A program made the position numbers and the translations under genes. From assembly GCA_965247735.1 (NCBI GenBank), contig CBDFHN010000002.1, positions 124,001 to 188,000 of the forward strand: 64,000 bases of DNA, given 5' to 3'. The DNA is from JAOXRU01 sp965247735 (GTDB lineage: Bacteria > Bacteroidota > Bacteroidia > Flavobacteriales > Flavobacteriaceae). Under the pieces are notes generated by a model. The model saw nothing but the letters and a program-made list of their open reading frames with translations, had not been told where the DNA came from and did no database searches. Below, piece by piece: positions 56,312 to 64,000 of this stretch; positions within the stretch are counted from its first letter, which is position 1, and each line of letters starts with the position of its first letter.

Positions 56312-57736
56312 ATGAAAAAAACACTTTACATAGCTATAGCTACAATATCATTCCTTTTTAGTTGTGATAACAGTTCTAGTAATGACGAAACGGTAAATCC
56401 ATGTACTATTGATGAGCAAGGATTTACGTATTTATCTGACTATAATTCTAATCAAAATTTTTATATAAACGATAGCGAATTAATTGTTGAATATGTAACA
56501 GGAAATCCTCAAGGAGATTATTATCATATCTATTCAACAGTAAATCCATTCCTAGATTTTTACAGCTATGGTGTAACTACAGGAAGTACAACGGTAGTTG
56601 CGCAGACATTTAATAATACAGATGGTAGTTATTTAACAATTTATGGTTCTCCATTTCCACAAGGTAGTACTACAACTATAACTACAACATTAGGAGGAAG
56701 TCAAGTAGGTGATACGATAAAACTAGAGCTGAGCGGATTTATAAATGGAGAAGGAGGTGGTAACTATACTGGTGAATGGTGTGTTACTATAGATAAAGTA
56801 ATCAACTTTGCTAAGTATGCTTATATTACTGATGGTGCAAATTTAAAAGTCATAGACCTTACAAATCCAATAGCACCAGCTGTCGTTCAAACAATTGCTA
56901 CAAATACGTCTTATTATGTTGCAGTAGTTTCTAGTATAGCTTATGTTGGTTACTTTGATGCTACAGCCCCTTTTGTAAGTTTTGTTAATATTGCAAATCC
57001 ACCAACAGCTCATATTATTGGGACTATTGCAAAAGGACCTGATTATGGTAGAGTTTCAGATATTATTCAAGCAGATAACTACACCTATATAAGTGATGAA
57101 TATAAAGGATTGCATATTTTAGAAATGTCCACAAATACGTATAACCGATTCTCTACAACAGATGCAATGAGTATGGCTAGTATTGGTACAGATATGTTTA
57201 TGATTGATCAGAATAAGGAATTACATAAATATGATATCACAATGGCAAGTACACCTACAGATATTAATGTAAATATAATTTCTGCGGTAGATGTTGCTTC
57301 ATATCCACATAGTACAGGAAGTTTTCATAGTTGGGTGGAAACTAGTAATAATATTGTTCTTACAGCTTCTATATCAGATACTAAGCTAAAAAAATATGAT
57401 GCTACAACCTTAACCGAATTAGCCGATATTAATATAGGAGGATATGCTACAGCAATTGCAATAGCAGGTAATTATGCTTTTGTAACAATGAAACCAAGTA
57501 CAGATGCACCACTGCAAACTAGCTTTGATGGTGTAAAAATGATAAATATAGCTAATAACATGTCTATAATAGATACTAAGCCATTAACAAATACAAGTGG
57601 AGTAGTTGTAAATGGAAATTATGTGTATGTAACCGATGATAATGGAATGCATATTTATGATACAAGTGGAGCTAATCTTAGTCTGATAAGTACTTTTAAT
57701 GCTGGGGCAGGTAATTATATTGCATTGGGACAGTAA
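56312..57736 (+). CDS. LVIVD-type beta-propeller lipoprotein
   Basis: 474 residues. The lipobox is SFLFSC (Cys about 18). A first domain (about 25-160) of unknown type is followed from about 165 by six to seven short propeller repeats such as YAYITDGANLKVIDLTNP, YTYISDEYKGLHILEMS, YAFVTM and YVYVTDDNGMHIYDTS. The repeats match the LVIVD type found in Bacteroidota surface lipoproteins. Ligand unknown. It is a single gene with a terminator at 57784. Confidence 0.8.
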   Translation: MKKTLYIAIATISFLFSCDNSSSNDETVNPCTIDEQGFTYLSDYNSNQNFYINDSELIVEYVTGNPQGDYYHIYSTVNPFLDFYSYGVTTGSTTVVAQTFNNTDGSYLTIYGSPFPQGSTTTITTTLGGSQVGDTIKLELSGFINGEGGGNYTGEWCVTIDKVINFAKYAYITDGANLKVIDLTNPIAPAVVQTIATNTSYYVAVVSSIAYVGYFDATAPFVSFVNIANPPTAHIIGTIAKGPDYGRVSDIIQADNYTYISDEYKGLHILEMSTNTYNRFSTTDAMSMASIGTDMFMIDQNKELHKYDITMASTPTDINVNIISAVDVASYPHSTGSFHSWVETSNNIVLTASISDTKLKKYDATTLTELADINIGGYATAIAIAGNYAFVTMKPSTDAPLQTSFDGVKMINIANNMSIIDTKPLTNTSGVVVNGNYVYVTDDNGMHIYDTSGANLSLISTFNAGAGNYIALGQ

Positions 57737-57783
57737 GAACTAGCACTATTTTGAAAAATAGCAATATTTGAGTTATTTTGTTT

Positions 57784-57818
57784 ATCCCTGATTTATATTT
57801 TTGAATCAGGGATTTTTT
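57784..57818 (+). terminator. Rho-independent terminator after the LVIVD lipoprotein
   Basis: Stem ATCCCTGATT (57784-57793) with AATCAGGGAT (57804-57813), then a T run. It sits 45 nt past the stop, and may also end transcripts of the convergent MBL gene. Confidence 0.8.
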
Positions 57819-57852
57819 GTGTCATTTATTTTAATATTGATATATAAACATA

Positions 57853-58995
57853 TTAATTTTTCCACCAATCTTCATTGGTTTTAGTTGTGTTATCAATAAC
57901 AATGGATTCACCTATAGATGGACTTACCAATTCTATATTTAATTCTTTAGCTTTTTTTGATACACGCTCAATAGGGTCTGTCCAGGAATGTTGTGCAAGT
58001 TTAAAAGCACCCCAATGAATAGGCATTATTTTTTTTGCTCTAATATCTAATCCTGCTTGGGCAGTTTGTTCTGGAAACATATGCACATCTGGCCATAACT
58101 TATCATATTGACCACATTCTAACATTGCAAAATCAAAAGGACCGTATTTTTCTCCTATTTCTTTAAAATGTGGCGCATAACCACTATCTCCGCTAAAAAA
58201 GATATTTTCAGTCTCCGATGCTATAATCCAAGAGCACCAAAAAGTACTGTCTCTATCTGTTAAACCTCTTCCGGAAAAATGTTGTGCAGGAGTACTTCTA
58301 AAGGTAATATCATCCAGTTTAGCATCTTCCCACCAATCTAATTCTATAATACGTTCTTTTTCTATTCCCCATTCCTGCAAATGCTTTCCAACACCAAGAG
58401 GAGTGTAAAATTTACTTACTTTCCCTTTTAATTTCTGTATAGAACCATAATCCAAATGATCATAATGATCATGAGAAATTAGTACGGCATCAATTTGTGG
58501 TAATTTTTCAATTTCAATAGGCAATTTATTACTAAAACGTTTTCCGCCTAATAATGGGTTAGGAGCTGGGACATCACCAAACATTGGGTCTATTAATATG
58601 TTTTTAGCATTAATTTGTAATAAAAACGCGGAATGCCCAAACCAAATCAATCTTGTTTTGGCATTATAATCAGCAATAGCTATAGAATCTAGTGTTTTTA
58701 CCTCAATAGCATGATCAGGTCTTGTGTTAGGAGTAGGACTTAGCATTCCTTTCATAACTTTAAACATGTCAGAAGCACTCATCGTGATCTTAATATTTCC
58801 CAGGTTTATAAATTTCCCATCTTTATAGTTCCTAGATGTATTATAAGATAATAACTCTTCTTTTGTTGATTTTCCTCCAAATTCTGGACTAATTTTTATA
58901 AATGATGTTACCGATATTACGAGTAACACAATGAGTATACCTATTGTTATTGCCATTTTCTTTATTATTTTTTTAATCTTGTTTTTATATTTCAT
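57853..58995 (-). CDS. MBL-fold hydrolase (NAPE-PLD/UlaG-like), membrane-anchored
   Basis: 380 residues. An N-terminal lysine-rich start and one membrane segment (about 15-33) anchor it. The metal motif is SHDHYDHLD near residue 175 (HxHxDH), with later His and Asp in TPAQHFSGRG, FFSGDSGYA and MPIHWGAFKL near 325. This order matches the NAPE-PLD/RomA group, zinc hydrolases that may act on phospholipid-like or lactone substrates. Function here is unknown. A palindrome ends 6 nt before its ATG, matching the site before the TetR gene upstream, so it is probably repressed by that protein. Confidence 0.85.
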   Translation of the reverse strand: MKYKNKIKKIIKKMAITIGILIVLLVISVTSFIKISPEFGGKSTKEELLSYNTSRNYKDGKFINLGNIKITMSASDMFKVMKGMLSPTPNTRPDHAIEVKTLDSIAIADYNAKTRLIWFGHSAFLLQINAKNILIDPMFGDVPAPNPLLGGKRFSNKLPIEIEKLPQIDAVLISHDHYDHLDYGSIQKLKGKVSKFYTPLGVGKHLQEWGIEKERIIELDWWEDAKLDDITFRSTPAQHFSGRGLTDRDSTFWCSWIIASETENIFFSGDSGYAPHFKEIGEKYGPFDFAMLECGQYDKLWPDVHMFPEQTAQAGLDIRAKKIMPIHWGAFKLAQHSWTDPIERVSKKAKELNIELVSPSIGESIVIDNTTKTNEDWWKN

Positions 58996-59000
58996 AACTA

Positions 59001-59018
59001 AATGAATGTTTATTCATT
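59001..59018. promoter_or_regulatory. TetR operator at the MBL hydrolase start
   Basis: The palindrome AATGAATGTTTATTCATT lies 6 nt before the MBL start codon. It shares the core AATGAAYGTTTAYT with the site at 59625-59640 in front of the TetR gene. Binding here would cover the start site of the MBL gene. Confidence 0.6.
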
Positions 59019-59034
59019 TTAAAATTCAAATTTT

Positions 59035-59607
59035 TTATAGTTTAATTGTACTCCAAGCTAATTGATAACTTTCCTCAATATTTTTTTCATTCAATTCAAA
59101 ACCAACACAAATTTTTCTATTGGAAAGGTAATGGGCAGGGGTAAAAAAGAAGGCTATAAATAACTCAAAAGATAAATCTTTAATAACACCTGTTGCTTTT
59201 CCTTCTTCTAGAGCTGTAATAATTGGTTTTGCATATTCAAATATGATATTTTTATCAATTAAATCATAAAAAGGAGAATTAGAAAACTGATCTGAATAAG
59301 AAAATAAGTCTGGCATAGTATTACCAGAATTAATAATATTATACCAAAGTGTCTTGAGATTGGCTTCTACAGATTTATCTTTTGTAATATTTGTGTTTAG
59401 TAATCCCGTTATGCGTTGTTTAACATTGTAATATACAGATACAACTAAATCTTCTTTGTTTTCGTAATATATATATATTGTTCCTTGAGAAACAGCTGCT
59501 TCTTTTGCTATTTTGGATATTGAAGCAGATGAAAACCCAACTTGGTTTACAACTTTTATAGTTGCTTCAATTACAGCTTCTTGTTTTTGTTCATCTCTAT
59601 TTCTCAC
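59035..59607 (-). CDS. TetR/AcrR-family repressor
   Basis: 190 residues. The N-terminal HTH (about 10-55) reads VVNQVGFSSASISKIAKEA then VSQGTIYIYYENKEDL, typical TetR. The C-terminal ligand-binding domain has no recognisable ligand pattern. It is encoded on the same strand as, and 39 nt upstream of, the MBL hydrolase, with operator-like sites before both genes. It probably represses itself and that gene until a small molecule is bound. Confidence 0.88.
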   Translation of the reverse strand: MRNRDEQKQEAVIEATIKVVNQVGFSSASISKIAKEAAVSQGTIYIYYENKEDLVVSVYYNVKQRITGLLNTNITKDKSVEANLKTLWYNIINSGNTMPDLFSYSDQFSNSPFYDLIDKNIIFEYAKPIITALEEGKATGVIKDLSFELFIAFFFTPAHYLSNRKICVGFELNEKNIEESYQLAWSTIKL

Positions 59608-59624
59608 GGTGCAAATATAACTAA

Positions 59625-59640
59625 GTAAACGTTCATTTAC
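59625..59640. promoter_or_regulatory. TetR operator at the TetR gene start
   Basis: GTAAACGTTCATTTAC, imperfect palindrome 17 nt ahead of the TetR start. On the opposite strand it reads AAATGAACGTTTACT, sharing the core with the site at 59001-59018. This indicates autoregulation. Confidence 0.55.
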
Positions 59641-59658
59641 CCAAAGTAAATGTTAAAA

Positions 59659-60564
59659 TTATGCATTAGAGTAGAGAATTAAAAAAACGCCAATCATTAT
59701 TCCACACAAGGGGATAAGCTTTTTTCGTTTATTTTGTTCTTTAAATATAAGCCCTCCAATAACAACAGCAATTAAAATTTGACTACGTTTTATTGCTGAT
59801 AATAACATTATTAATGCATCTGGATCTTGTAATGCTTTAAAATAAAAATAATCGGCTCCAAGTAATAATAAACCAACTGCAGGCATTGTCCATCGCCATT
59901 TAAAACCTTTTCGTTTTTCAGCATAAGGAAACCAAGTAATTGCCAAAATTAGAATCAATATTAAGGTAGTATAGCAACAAAACCAAAACTGTAATGTCTG
60001 AGGCTCTAAATTTAAATTTTGAATCAGAAATTTATCATATAAGCCACTAGAAGCTCCTAAAAATGTAGCAGCAATAATGGCAAAGATCCACTTATTACGC
60101 TTAAAATTAATGCCTTCCTTTTTTCCAATTCTCGAATAAAGTAATACGGAACCTATAATCAAGAAAAAACCAATCCATTGCCAAAAGTTAGGTCTTTCAT
60201 CATATATAAGAATGGCCCCAATAAAAGTAAAAAAAGGACCAGCGGACCGTATAGGCGTAACAATCGTTATAGGAAGATGTTTTAATGCTTGGTACGCTAA
60301 TATCCAAGAAGCAGCCATTATCAGAGCTTTTATAAAAATAAATCCATGTATAGTCCAGGAGATTTTGGCTATATAAAGACCTATTTCTTTCATAAAGGAT
60401 GGATAATACCAAGATCCTATATAGAATGGAATCAGCAATAAAAAGCCTGTACCAATGGTTCCTAAAAGCACCGGAAAAACTTCATTTCCTTGTACTGCAT
60501 GTTTCTTACATAAATTGTGTAATCCTAAAAATAATGCTGCAATAAGTCCTAAATACATCCACAT
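59659..60564 (-). CDS. EamA/DMT-family transporter
   Basis: 301 residues with ten hydrophobic segments in two EamA halves (about 1-140 and 150-301). The first half ends with PIRSAGPFFTFIGAILIYDE and the second with IGGLIFKEQNKRKKL, the usual glutamate-rich end of each EamA half. Substrate unknown; DMT exporters carry metabolites or drugs. It lies upstream of the TetR gene in the same direction with 51 nt between, perhaps part of the same unit. Confidence 0.85.
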   Translation of the reverse strand: MWMYLGLIAALFLGLHNLCKKHAVQGNEVFPVLLGTIGTGFLLLIPFYIGSWYYPSFMKEIGLYIAKISWTIHGFIFIKALIMAASWILAYQALKHLPITIVTPIRSAGPFFTFIGAILIYDERPNFWQWIGFFLIIGSVLLYSRIGKKEGINFKRNKWIFAIIAATFLGASSGLYDKFLIQNLNLEPQTLQFWFCCYTTLILILILAITWFPYAEKRKGFKWRWTMPAVGLLLLGADYFYFKALQDPDALIMLLSAIKRSQILIAVVIGGLIFKEQNKRKKLIPLCGIMIGVFLILYSNA

Positions 60565-60721
60565 GGCGCGAATATAGTTTTTTGCAATTTTTCTCTTTAA
60601 TTTTTATTGAATTCTTTATTAATAATAACGTTTCGAAGGAAAAGACCTACAATTATTGTCGCTTTAACAACGAAAAAAAACAGATACGCAACAAAATCTT
60701 ATATTTTATAGAGGTAAATCC

Positions 60722-60729
60722 TACATTTG
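60722..60729 (+). promoter_or_regulatory. Putative -7 box ahead of the secreted fibre-like genes
   Basis: TACATTTG matches TAnnTTTG, 19 nt before the ATG at 60749. No clear -33 element. It may drive the three-gene unit that follows. Confidence 0.4.
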
Positions 60730-60748
60730 GTATTATAATCCCCAGTAC

Positions 60749-61726
60749 ATGTTTAAAACTAAACTAAAACACGCTAACTCTATTTTTTTAATGCTTAGCA
60801 TTTTATTCCTCAATATAGGAATGGCTCAAGTAAAAATAGGTGATAATCCACATCTTTTAGATGCCAGCTCTATTTTAGAATTGGAAGCCAATAATAAGGC
60901 ATTAGTATTGACAAGATTATCCAATATTGAAATGAATAACATAGTACCATTAAAAGGTGCTATTGTTTATAACACTGATGAAAACTGCTTGTTTTTTTAT
61001 GATGGAACTAGTTGGGGTAATCTCTGTAATTCAGCAAATATCAACCAACAGTTAAGTTTTAATACTAGCACAAATGTTATGACATTAGAAAATGGCGGTA
61101 CTGTAGATTTATCTAGTATTATAACCACCAATTTGACCGCTGATATGGTTTCTTATGACAATTCTTCTTCTGTTTTGTTAGCAACAGATACCCAAAGTGC
61201 TTTAGAAGAAATTGATGCAAATACTAGGGCTATTAATCTAGTGGATAATGGAGATGGAACATATAGTTTTACTAATGTAACAGGAATAGTGACTACAATT
61301 TCTGGAGCTTCAAGTATTGTATTGGCGGGTAATGGATTGACAAAAACTGGGAATAAAATAGAACTAGGTGGAACATTAGAAAAAGCAACAGAAATAAGCA
61401 CAACATCGGTAAATACTTTAGCCATTAATGGTTTGACCGAAGATGTGATAAGCGATACTCAAATAGTAGCAATTAATAGTAGTACTGGTATTTTGTCAAA
61501 AAAGAATATCTCAAGCTTTGTACAAGAGGCTGTTTTGAATCATATCGCTATAACTGGCCAAGTAACATTTACCACCCCTTTACCCATTACAGATATTAAT
61601 AAAGTAAATGTATATAGAAATGGAATACGTTTAGATTTCACTTTTTTTAATGCAAATACTATTCAATTAGAATCGGGAGTGATTTGTTATCAAGACGATG
61701 CTATTAAAATAATTCAATTCAATTAA
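60749..61726 (+). CDS. Secreted modular fibre-like protein (first of three)
   Basis: 325 residues. Signal peptide to about residue 27 (NIGMAQ). The first domain reads VKIGDNPHLLDASSILELEA, ALVLTRLSN, LKGAIVYNTDENCLFFYDGT, a pattern seen in secreted Bacteroidota proteins resembling tail-fibre heads. The middle is Ser/Thr/Asp-rich with LLATDTQSALEEIDANT. The C-terminus has VYRNGIRLDFTF, similar to VYRNGAKLV in the next gene. Function unknown, likely surface. It starts a run of three genes with 13-27 nt gaps. Confidence 0.6.
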   Translation: MFKTKLKHANSIFLMLSILFLNIGMAQVKIGDNPHLLDASSILELEANNKALVLTRLSNIEMNNIVPLKGAIVYNTDENCLFFYDGTSWGNLCNSANINQQLSFNTSTNVMTLENGGTVDLSSIITTNLTADMVSYDNSSSVLLATDTQSALEEIDANTRAINLVDNGDGTYSFTNVTGIVTTISGASSIVLAGNGLTKTGNKIELGGTLEKATEISTTSVNTLAINGLTEDVISDTQIVAINSSTGILSKKNISSFVQEAVLNHIAITGQVTFTTPLPITDINKVNVYRNGIRLDFTFFNANTIQLESGVICYQDDAIKIIQFN

Positions 61727-61753
61727 TAATAATGTTTTTTAAATTTAAATATC

Positions 61754-62452
61754 ATGAAGAAAAGTAATTTTTTAAAATCAATAGGGCTTTTTGCAGTTTT
61801 TGCAATTTGTTCTATTCAAATCAATGCCCAGCAGACATCAGGTGATGTCACTAAAGCTGCAAATGTTAATTATGGTACTACAACTACCGGTGGTGCTATA
61901 AAAGTTATAGATAATAAAGGAACAATTAAATATCTGCAAACTAAAAACGGAATTACCACACTTACCAATACAACAGCAGATGTAACCACTACAACATGGC
62001 AATTAGGAGGAGTACTTACAGACGATACTTATATTGATGTTGATGCTGCTTTATTTGGTTTAGATGGCTTAGAATTGGTAGATACCAGTACTTTAGCTGC
62101 CTCTATTGATGCTACAACAGGATCGGATCATGGAGTTGGAACTGGTTGGACAGTTTTGGTTAGAGATGAGGCTTCTGGAGCAACCAAAAAGTTATTGGCA
62201 TCAGATTTAATTCAAAGTGGTCAAGAAACATTTACGGTAGCAGCTGTACCGTCTACAACATATACCACTGCAGCAACAGCATTACCAGTATTTTCTCAAG
62301 TTTGGGTATATAGAAATGGTGCTAAACTAGTTGCAAATGTTGATTATACACTAGCTACAAATGTATTGACCTTGGTTCCTGTTGCAGGTACTGGACAAAA
62401 TAGCTGGGCTTTATATGAAGATGATATTATAGAAATTCATTATGTAAAATAA
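61754..62452 (+). CDS. Secreted modular fibre-like protein (second of three)
   Basis: 232 residues with a signal peptide (SIQINAQQ, about 25). It shares the phrase IKVIDNKGTIKY with the next protein (IRVIDNKGTINT), and the C-terminal segment WVYRNGAKLVANVDYTLATN with the previous one (VYRNGIRLDFTF). It is rich in Thr and Ala and has no enzyme motif. Probably a surface or fibre structural protein. Gap of 27 nt to the gene before, 13 nt to the gene after. Confidence 0.55.
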   Translation: MKKSNFLKSIGLFAVFAICSIQINAQQTSGDVTKAANVNYGTTTTGGAIKVIDNKGTIKYLQTKNGITTLTNTTADVTTTTWQLGGVLTDDTYIDVDAALFGLDGLELVDTSTLAASIDATTGSDHGVGTGWTVLVRDEASGATKKLLASDLIQSGQETFTVAAVPSTTYTTAATALPVFSQVWVYRNGAKLVANVDYTLATNVLTLVPVAGTGQNSWALYEDDIIEIHYVK

Positions 62453-62465
62453 TCTATCATAGTTA

Positions 62466-63317
62466 ATGAACCTACTTGTAAAAATAACACTTATAATACT
62501 CTGTACATGGCTAGTAACTAATACTAGTTATGCACAGAGTATAAGAGTTATTGATAATAAGGGAACTATTAATACTGCTGATAAAACTGCTGATGCCTTT
62601 AAAAATAACACAATAACAAATGCTGTAGAATTAGGCACAAATGCAGATGGTAGTACAATAAGAGTGCTAGGTTCTGAATTTGTAATAAAAGATGATGGAT
62701 CTGTAGGTATAGGAACAAATTCTCCTTCAACAAAACTTGATGTTCAAGGTGGAGATGTTAGAGTAGGAAATTATCCATTTACTCGAGACGATACTTCAAG
62801 TACAACTATTAATAATATATTATATACTGATGCCAATGGTAATTTGTTATCAGCACCTGTTAGTAGTCTAATACCGGCTGCTACTTCAATTAAATTGGCA
62901 GAGTTTGTACCTACCACTTCTTTTAATTGCAACACATCATCATTAACCGCAGGTAATTTTTTTGGATCGGAACTTAGTAACGATGGTGCAGTAACAAGAA
63001 CGTCTTCTTCTACAATAACTATTAATGAAACTGGTCTTTATGATGTAACATTTAACTGTGTATTTTCAAGTTTTGGCAATAGAGCTGCTCCAATGGCAAC
63101 ATTATATGTTAATGGTAGTACTACAAGAATTAGAGCTGCAACAGGCTATATAAGAAATGGTAGTGGACATAACAGATCAAGTTGGAATTTTCAATATAAA
63201 AGAAGATTTAATTCTGGTGATACTATTCGTATTTTTACCCAAAGGGAGGCAGGTGGCGCATCTACTAATATAGATGTTAGTTTTACTTCTTTTATCATAA
63301 CAAGACTCGGTTTATAA
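62466..63317 (+). CDS. Secreted protein with tail-fibre and C1q/TNF-like segments (third of three)
   Basis: 283 residues with a signal peptide (TNTSYAQ, about 24). It shares IRVIDNKGTI (residues 25-35) with the second gene. Then comes a GIGTNSPSTKLDVQGGDVRVG segment (about 78-98), the typical 'VGIGTxxPxxxLDV' signature of Bacteroidota secreted fibre proteins. The last 120 residues (FNETGLYDVTFNC-like NETGLYDVTFNC, then MATLYVNGSTTRIRAATGY) look like a jelly-roll of the C1q/TNF-like type. Surface adhesion is a plausible but unproven role. Confidence 0.6.
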   Translation: MNLLVKITLIILCTWLVTNTSYAQSIRVIDNKGTINTADKTADAFKNNTITNAVELGTNADGSTIRVLGSEFVIKDDGSVGIGTNSPSTKLDVQGGDVRVGNYPFTRDDTSSTTINNILYTDANGNLLSAPVSSLIPAATSIKLAEFVPTTSFNCNTSSLTAGNFFGSELSNDGAVTRTSSSTITINETGLYDVTFNCVFSSFGNRAAPMATLYVNGSTTRIRAATGYIRNGSGHNRSSWNFQYKRRFNSGDTIRIFTQREAGGASTNIDVSFTSFIITRLGL

Positions 63318-63432
63318 TTGGTTTAAGTACGATTGAAATTTTAAGTTTAGACATTGAGATATTATAGCTAAACCAAAAATGAATTGACTAGTCTCTAAAA
63401 ATTTAACCTAATTGTTAATCACTATTTAATAG

Positions 63433-64000
63433 TTATATAGATAATGAAGGAGTATGTTCTTTAGGAACTTGTTTGTCAATAGCATTTTTTAACGCTTCTA
63501 TTTTTTTATTATTCAAATCCTGAATAAACGTAAGTATTTCTGTAGAATAACCCCCACTGCCTTTGGTTTTTCCATTTTTCTCTTGCCGCTCATATGCTTC
63601 ATCTGCTAATTTTTGATGTGGCTTTCTAAAACTCTTTTGAATATTACATAACATTAAAAGTGCCTTAGCCGATTTTATTACTTGATTGCTTGGCTCAAGA
63701 CTTAAATTTTGTATTGCAATATCTACGAGACTATCCTTACCTTTAAAAAACTCATAGATATCTCTTACAAAAGACAGATTGTATGGAATGTATTTGGTTT
63801 TAAAATCTACATATTCCGTATTAGTAATTTGTGAACTCCAAAGCACATGATCATATAAAAACATTGGCATTTCAACTGCTCCTGGCCCTATAAGTTCTTG
63901 ACTGTTATAAATTATAGGGTCGAAGTAAAACCTTAATTCTTTCGCAAAAATTTCTGGTGCTACCATTTTTTTAGCTAATACAATGGATTTGATGACTTCT
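63433..64000 (-). CDS. PrnB-family (IDO-like heme enzyme) C-terminal part, runs off the window
   Basis: 189 codons are visible; the frame is open through to base 64000 (EVIKSIVLAKK before the internal ATG at 63966), so the gene continues. Matches in memory to Pseudomonas PrnB, monodechloroaminopyrrolnitrin synthase, are strong: IGPGAVEMPMFLYDHVLWSS, then KLADEAYERQEKNGKTKGSG and GGYSTEILTF. The His in FRKPHQKLADEAYE lies where I recall the proximal heme ligand of PrnB (His313). PrnB is related to indoleamine/tryptophan dioxygenases. No other pyrrolnitrin genes are in view, so the reaction is unknown. Confidence 0.75.
   Translation of the reverse strand, partial: EVIKSIVLAKKMVAPEIFAKELRFYFDPIIYNSQELIGPGAVEMPMFLYDHVLWSSQITNTEYVDFKTKYIPYNLSFVRDIYEFFKGKDSLVDIAIQNLSLEPSNQVIKSAKALLMLCNIQKSFRKPHQKLADEAYERQEKNGKTKGSGGYSTEILTFIQDLNNKKIEALKNAIDKQVPKEHTPSLSI

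Noticed and set aside
60749..63317. Prophage tail genes
   Set aside because: Fibre-like segments occur, but all three have Sec signal peptides and there are no capsid, terminase, portal or integrase genes.

Overview
The window is AT-rich, densely coding DNA from a member of the Bacteroidota, almost certainly the family Flavobacteriaceae. The evidence is a type IX secretion (T9SS) C-terminal sorting domain, many lipoproteins with Bacteroidota-type signal peptides, TAnnTTTG promoter boxes, a GapN-type dehydrogenase, a MuiA/DUF4139 protein fused to a SusC-like segment, and an ISAon1-type insertion sequence. I see no tRNA, rRNA, CRISPR array or prophage. Most of the window is ordinary chromosome.

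Layout. 1-12.4 kb: the tail of a MobA-like nucleotidyltransferase, then a minus-strand run of envelope genes (beta-barrel-like protein, lipoproteins, small membrane proteins, an M43 metalloprotease and a 2019-residue alpha-2-macroglobulin-like protein). 12.7-18.4 kb: comM, an amidohydrolase lipoprotein, a decayed copy of part of comM, and a T9SS cargo protein. 18.5-22.5 kb: an S9 (DPP-IV-like) peptidase gene cut in two by a 1426-bp insertion sequence with inverted repeats and an exact 8-bp target duplication. 22.7-29.3 kb: an M16 double-domain protease, an atypical Nramp-family transporter and the 5-oxoprolinase genes pxpABC. 29.4-32.4 kb: a lipoprotein, a multi-TM protein, and a histidine kinase and LuxR-type response regulator separated by a 90-bp tandem duplication that carries tiny ORFs.

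32.4-39.8 kb: the branched-chain amino acid genes ilvD-ilvB-ilvN-ilvC-ilvA. They sit behind a classical transcription attenuator: a 17-codon Ile-rich leader peptide, a pause hairpin, an antiterminator and a terminator. 40-51 kb: a frameshifted patatin-domain membrane protein, gapN, a DUF2911/TPR protein, an XRE regulator whose flanks carry five copies of the palindrome TTACAAATGTAA, an M14 carboxypeptidase-like protein, an Lrp-type regulator and PEP carboxylase. 51-60.6 kb: aroB, proline dehydrogenase, the MuiA/SusC chimera, a beta-propeller lipoprotein, and an MBL hydrolase/TetR pair sharing an operator motif, followed by an EamA transporter. 60.7-64 kb: three secreted, modular fibre-like proteins, and the C-terminal part of a PrnB-family (IDO-like heme enzyme) protein that runs off the window edge.

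The observations most worth a second look are the ilv attenuator, the duplicated micro-ORF block between the kinase and regulator, the Nramp homologue lacking the usual metal ligands beside pxpABC, the XRE operator array, the PrnB-like protein, and several genes caught in decay (IS-split S9 peptidase, frameshifted patatin protein, comM relic). I did not find a clear new defence or mobile system here.
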